DNA from: Candidatus Nanohalarchaeota archaeon
GTDB taxonomy: Archaea; Nanohalarchaeota; Nanosalinia; Nanosalinales; JAFCCC01
Direction: 5' to 3'
Assembly (NCBI GenBank): GCA_017610385.1
Contig: JAFCCC010000001.1
Span: 62,001-126,000 of the forward strand
Length of the DNA stretch: 64,000 nt
Part shown: in pieces, positions 61,185-64,000 of the stretch
How positions within the stretch are numbered: the first letter of the stretch is position 1
Layout of the letters: every line of letters begins with the position of its first letter
Notes under the pieces: generated by a model
Database searches by the model: none
The model's input: the letters and a program-made list of their open reading frames with translations, nothing else
Told to the model about the DNA's origin: nothing
Made by a program: the position numbers and the translations under genes

Positions 61185-61655
61185 ATGACAAAAACGAATC
61201 AAATTACTAAAAAGAAAAATGAACTTTTAACTTTCTTAAACAAGTTCGATAAAAATTATTTATATTTAGGATTAACAATTGCCATTATTCTTTTAATTAT
61301 GATAATTCATACTGCAAAAATTGAAAACAATTCGTTCTCTTTTGGTTTTTGTAATTATAGCATAAGTTGTTCTGGAATTTCATTAGGTAATGTATGTTTA
61401 GGAGGCAAAGTGAAAAGTGTTTCTTGTATAAATCCTGAAAATTATACAGAAGAATATAGAATGGTAGAAATGAATTGCGCGTTAGAAGCAAATGCTATCT
61501 GTAAATCTCCAGAGGTTGAAGATTTTGAATGGATTAATTCTTCAGAATATAACGGGAAAAATTGTCAAGAGTGGAAAGCAATTTATCCAAAGATAACTTT
61601 AATAAGTTGTAATCAAACCTTTGCAGATATAACTCAGTATTCCTTATTGCGGTGA
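61185..61655 (+). CDS. Exported or anchored cysteine-rich protein, unknown
   Basis: A protein of 156 residues with a basic start, one membrane helix (about residues 26-46) and an outside domain holding about ten cysteines (FCNYSISCSGISLGNVCLGG, NCQEWKAIY). Disulfide-rich small fold; no family recognised. It lies 10 bases before secF and so may be made together with the secretion genes. Divergent from aglB with a 54-base gap from its chosen start. Confidence 0.55.
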   Translation: MTKTNQITKKKNELLTFLNKFDKNYLYLGLTIAIILLIMIIHTAKIENNSFSFGFCNYSISCSGISLGNVCLGGKVKSVSCINPENYTEEYRMVEMNCALEANAICKSPEVEDFEWINSSEYNGKNCQEWKAIYPKITLISCNQTFADITQYSLLR

Positions 61656-61665
61656 GATGTAAATT

Positions 61666-62556
61666 ATGATCAAAATTAATATTGAATCAAAGTTTAGAAA
61701 AACATTTAGTTCGATCTGGAAGAATTACGAAAAGTTTTTAGTAATTCCAATCTTGTTGGTTGTATTATCTGTAGCAATCATTGGAATTAATTATCAAAAA
61801 AATGGTTGGTTTTTAAAGAAAGGTATTGATTTTTCTGGTGGAACCGAAGTTATATTGTCTGTTCAAGGAGATCTAAATTTTGTTGGAGGTGTTTTTGAAA
61901 AAATAACTGGTTCAGAAGTAGTTATAAGAACTCTTGGTTCTGGAGAAGAACGGTGGGTTTCATTTACTACCGCAAAACATCTAGAAAAAGAGTCTTTGGA
62001 AGCGAAATTAACAGAAGAGGGTGTTACTTATTCCGGATTAAGTCTCAGAAATTTGGGTTCATCGGTTTCCTCAGCTTTCTTTAAACAGGCATTAATTGCA
62101 CTAATTGTTGCTTTTATTTTAATGAGTCTGGTTGTTTTTATTGCATTCCGAACAGCAATTCCTTCTGCAGCTGCTATTTTATCTGTTGTAGTAGATATAA
62201 CAATTGCTATTGGCTTAATGTCTTTGTTTAATATAGAATTAACACTGGGTTCTTTAGCCGCGTTATTAATGTTAATTGGTTATTCTGTTGATACTGACAT
62301 TTTACTCTCAACGAGAATAATTAAAGATCGTACTGGAAATTTAGAAGAAATAACATTTGGTGCAATGAAAACTGGACTAACTATGTCTGTAACATCAATC
62401 TCTGCCTTCTTGGTCTTATTATTTGTTTCTTCGTCCGCGACATTAGATTCAATTGCCATTGTAATTATATTTGGGTTGCTAGCAGATATTCCCTCAACTT
62501 GGTTCCAGAACGCAGTGATTTTAAAAAGATACGCAGAAAAGAGGTTTAAAAAATGA
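61666..62556 (+). CDS. secF: Protein-export membrane protein SecF
   Basis: SecF of archaeal type, 296 residues and six membrane helices. The periplasmic-side motif GIDFSGGTEVIL is near residue 52, and GYSVDTDILL with RI I KDRTG near helices 4-5 (about residues 205-222). With SecD it helps pull proteins through the SecY channel using the ion gradient. Its TGA overlaps the secD ATG; in archaea secF often precedes secD as here. Confidence 0.93.
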   Translation: MIKINIESKFRKTFSSIWKNYEKFLVIPILLVVLSVAIIGINYQKNGWFLKKGIDFSGGTEVILSVQGDLNFVGGVFEKITGSEVVIRTLGSGEERWVSFTTAKHLEKESLEAKLTEEGVTYSGLSLRNLGSSVSSAFFKQALIALIVAFILMSLVVFIAFRTAIPSAAAILSVVVDITIAIGLMSLFNIELTLGSLAALLMLIGYSVDTDILLSTRIIKDRTGNLEEITFGAMKTGLTMSVTSISAFLVLLFVSSSATLDSIAIVIIFGLLADIPSTWFQNAVILKRYAEKRFKK

Positions 62557-64000
62557 ATTGGAAGGCTCTTTTTAAAGATTTTAGGATTTGGATACTTATC
62601 ATAGCCCTATTAATTTCAATAGTTGCAATAGGACCTCATTATGTTCAAAACGGAGATAAACTTAGTTTAGGAACTAATTTGAAATATGGATTAGACTTAC
62701 AGGGGGGTTCTCGTATCTTGGTTAAACCAACAGGTAATGCAACTACAGAAGATATGGAAGCGGTGATACAAACTTTACAAACAAGGATTAGTGCGTTTGG
62801 TTTGAAAGAAGCGGTTATTAGACCAGTAACTTCTTTGAATGAGTGGTATGTTCAATTAGATGTTGCGGATACGAACGTTTCAGAATTAAAGAAATTAATT
62901 GAAGAAGAGGGGAACTTTGAGGCCAGAATATCTATTTTAGCTAAGAATGCACAAAATCTTCTCCTTGGTCAAGAAAAATATCTGGTTTTTGCAGGAGAAG
63001 ATTATCTTGATATTAACAACAACACATATGTTTTGAATGATACTTTTTCTTTAAGTTCTGGGAATCATAACATTTCCCTAAAAGTCGTTAATTTTACACA
63101 AGAGGGAGCTGTTTTATCTACTTTAGCCTTTTCTGGCGCAGATATAGAAATGGTCTTGACTGATGTTCAGCATTCTAGAGTCTATCCGCAAGGAAGCGGC
63201 TGGAGATTTGAATTTCAAACAATCATTAAAAAAGGTGCGGCAGAGAGATTCAAAGACATTACACAGGCTTTAGAAGTGGTTCTTTCTGGAGAAGCAAGTG
63301 GTAATGCGTATTTGAACGCCAATTTAGAATTATACTTAGATGGTAAGTTAATGGATTCTTTGAGAATCGGGTCTGAATTTAAAAAGGATATTGTAACTAG
63401 TCCCTCTATTTCAGGAGGAGCAGAAACAAAAGATGCGGCAGTAACCCAAATGAAGTACTTACGTTCTATTTTACAAAATAGATTGCCAGTTCCAATTTCA
63501 ATTGTAAGTGTAAGCACGATTTCACCAGCATTAGGAAAATATTTTATTAGAATTGCTTTACTTTCTATTTTAGCATCGATTTTGACAGTAGGAACTATTA
63601 TTTTTATAAGATATAGAAAACCCAGCATTGCTATTCCAGTTATTATTACAGGTTTGTCAGAAGTTATTATCATATTTGGAATCGCAGCATTAATTAAGTG
63701 GACATTGGATCTTCCGTCTATTGCAGGTATTATTGCTGCAATAGGTACTGGAGTAGATGATCAGATCGTTATTACAGATGAAAGAAATAAACAAGAAAAA
63801 GAAGTAAGAAGTATCAGATCAAGATTAAAAAGAGCGTTCTTTATCATCTTTACTGCATTCTTCACAACAGTTGCAGCTATGTTGCCTTTGAGTTTTGTTG
63901 GGGCAGGATCGATTAAAGGATTCGCGATTACCACAATTATTGGTGTAACAATTGGTGTTCTAATCACCAGACCAGCATATGCACGAGTTTTAGAACATTT
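62553..64000 (+). CDS. secD: Protein-export membrane protein SecD (runs off the window)
   Basis: SecD, about 482 residues visible, cut by the window edge. N-terminal helix, then NLKYGLDLQGGSRILVKPTG (the DLQGG motif near residue 49), a large exported P1 domain, and the helix-4 region IGTGVDDQIVITDER near residue 400. It ends within the last helices. Partner of secF, coupled by ATGA overlap. It belongs to the RND-type export proteins. Confidence 0.93.
   Translation, partial: MNWKALFKDFRIWILIIALLISIVAIGPHYVQNGDKLSLGTNLKYGLDLQGGSRILVKPTGNATTEDMEAVIQTLQTRISAFGLKEAVIRPVTSLNEWYVQLDVADTNVSELKKLIEEEGNFEARISILAKNAQNLLLGQEKYLVFAGEDYLDINNNTYVLNDTFSLSSGNHNISLKVVNFTQEGAVLSTLAFSGADIEMVLTDVQHSRVYPQGSGWRFEFQTIIKKGAAERFKDITQALEVVLSGEASGNAYLNANLELYLDGKLMDSLRIGSEFKKDIVTSPSISGGAETKDAAVTQMKYLRSILQNRLPVPISIVSVSTISPALGKYFIRIALLSILASILTVGTIIFIRYRKPSIAIPVIITGLSEVIIIFGIAALIKWTLDLPSIAGIIAAIGTGVDDQIVITDERNKQEKEVRSIRSRLKRAFFIIFTAFFTTVAAMLPLSFVGAGSIKGFAITTIIGVTIGVLITRPAYARVLEH

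Noticed and set aside
61131-61202. Longer AglB start overlapping the divergent gene
   Set aside because: It would overlap the ATG of the neighbouring gene and include the TATA element; the ATG at 61130 fits better.
1-64000. CRISPR arrays, insertion sequences, rRNA genes
   Set aside because: No regularly spaced repeats, transposase genes or rRNA-like sequences were found in reading the window.

Overview
The window is AT-rich archaeal chromosome. Archaeal markers are the class II GlyRS with a zinc-ribbon insert, the PheS/PheT pair, Spt5-type NusG followed by L11-L1-L10, FtsZ, SecF before SecD, AglB-type oligosaccharyltransferase, archaeal promoters (TATA boxes about 26 bases before many starts) and a tRNA-Trp with a bulge-helix-bulge intron. 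Small tightly packed operons, an AN1 zinc finger fused to a rhomboid protease, a bacterial-type LeuRS and a shortened L10 suggest a DPANN lineage of the Woesearchaeota/Pacearchaeota kind. That placement is inference from gene style, not from a marker phylogeny.

Layout. 1-2.5 kb: operon of four pilin-like membrane proteins. 2.5-11.2 kb: rhomboid protease, GlyRS, a structured leader plus intron-bearing tRNA-Trp directly before TrpRS, a DedA-family protein, PheS-PheT and a MinD-like ATPase. 11.2-14.8 kb: accessory island with an AbiE-type toxin-antitoxin pair behind a perfect inverted-repeat operator, then a tandem pair of unknown genes, one intact and one broken by an in-frame TAG and a 3' frameshift. 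15-24 kb: LeuRS, FKBP isomerase, FtsZ, a long coiled-coil protein and the secE-nusG-rpl11-rpl1-rpl10 operon, with no L12 gene after L10. 24-30 kb: a minus-strand operon (aldehyde dehydrogenase, class III aminotransferase, membrane protein, threonine synthase) divergent from carbamate kinase and ornithine carbamoyltransferase. Together these suggest citrulline/ornithine catabolism yielding ATP. 30-39 kb: secreted or anchored thiol-redox protein, lipoprotein, IscS-IscU-endonuclease IV, a small regulator, cysteine-rich and lamin-tail surface proteins, AcdB, a zinc-ribbon microprotein and a decayed gene.

39-61 kb is a large surface-glycan and protein-glycosylation region. It holds a UDP-GlcNAc 2-epimerase, a sugar nucleotidyltransferase, three intact glycosyltransferases, several decaying ones, an FkbM methyltransferase, a flippase, a sulfate-activation/sulfotransferase block, a cupin, a four-gene sugar-activation block, a polyprenyl-phosphate GlcNAc-1-phosphate transferase, a methyltransferase and the oligosaccharyltransferase. 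SecF and the start of SecD close the window.

Two candidate undescribed systems stand out. (1) A pyruvate kinase module fused to ATP sulfurylase, overlapping an APS kinase gene and convergent with a sulfotransferase: a compact PAPS-making unit in which phosphoenolpyruvate could regenerate ATP from the ADP released by APS kinase, serving glycan sulfation. (2) A four-gene block at 52.2-56.9 kb in which a nucleotidyltransferase-kinase fusion and a HAD phosphatase-SIS isomerase fusion are flanked by two paralogous glycosyltransferase-like genes. All enzyme classes needed to isomerise, dephosphorylate, re-phosphorylate, activate and transfer an unusual sugar are present, but the sugar is unknown.
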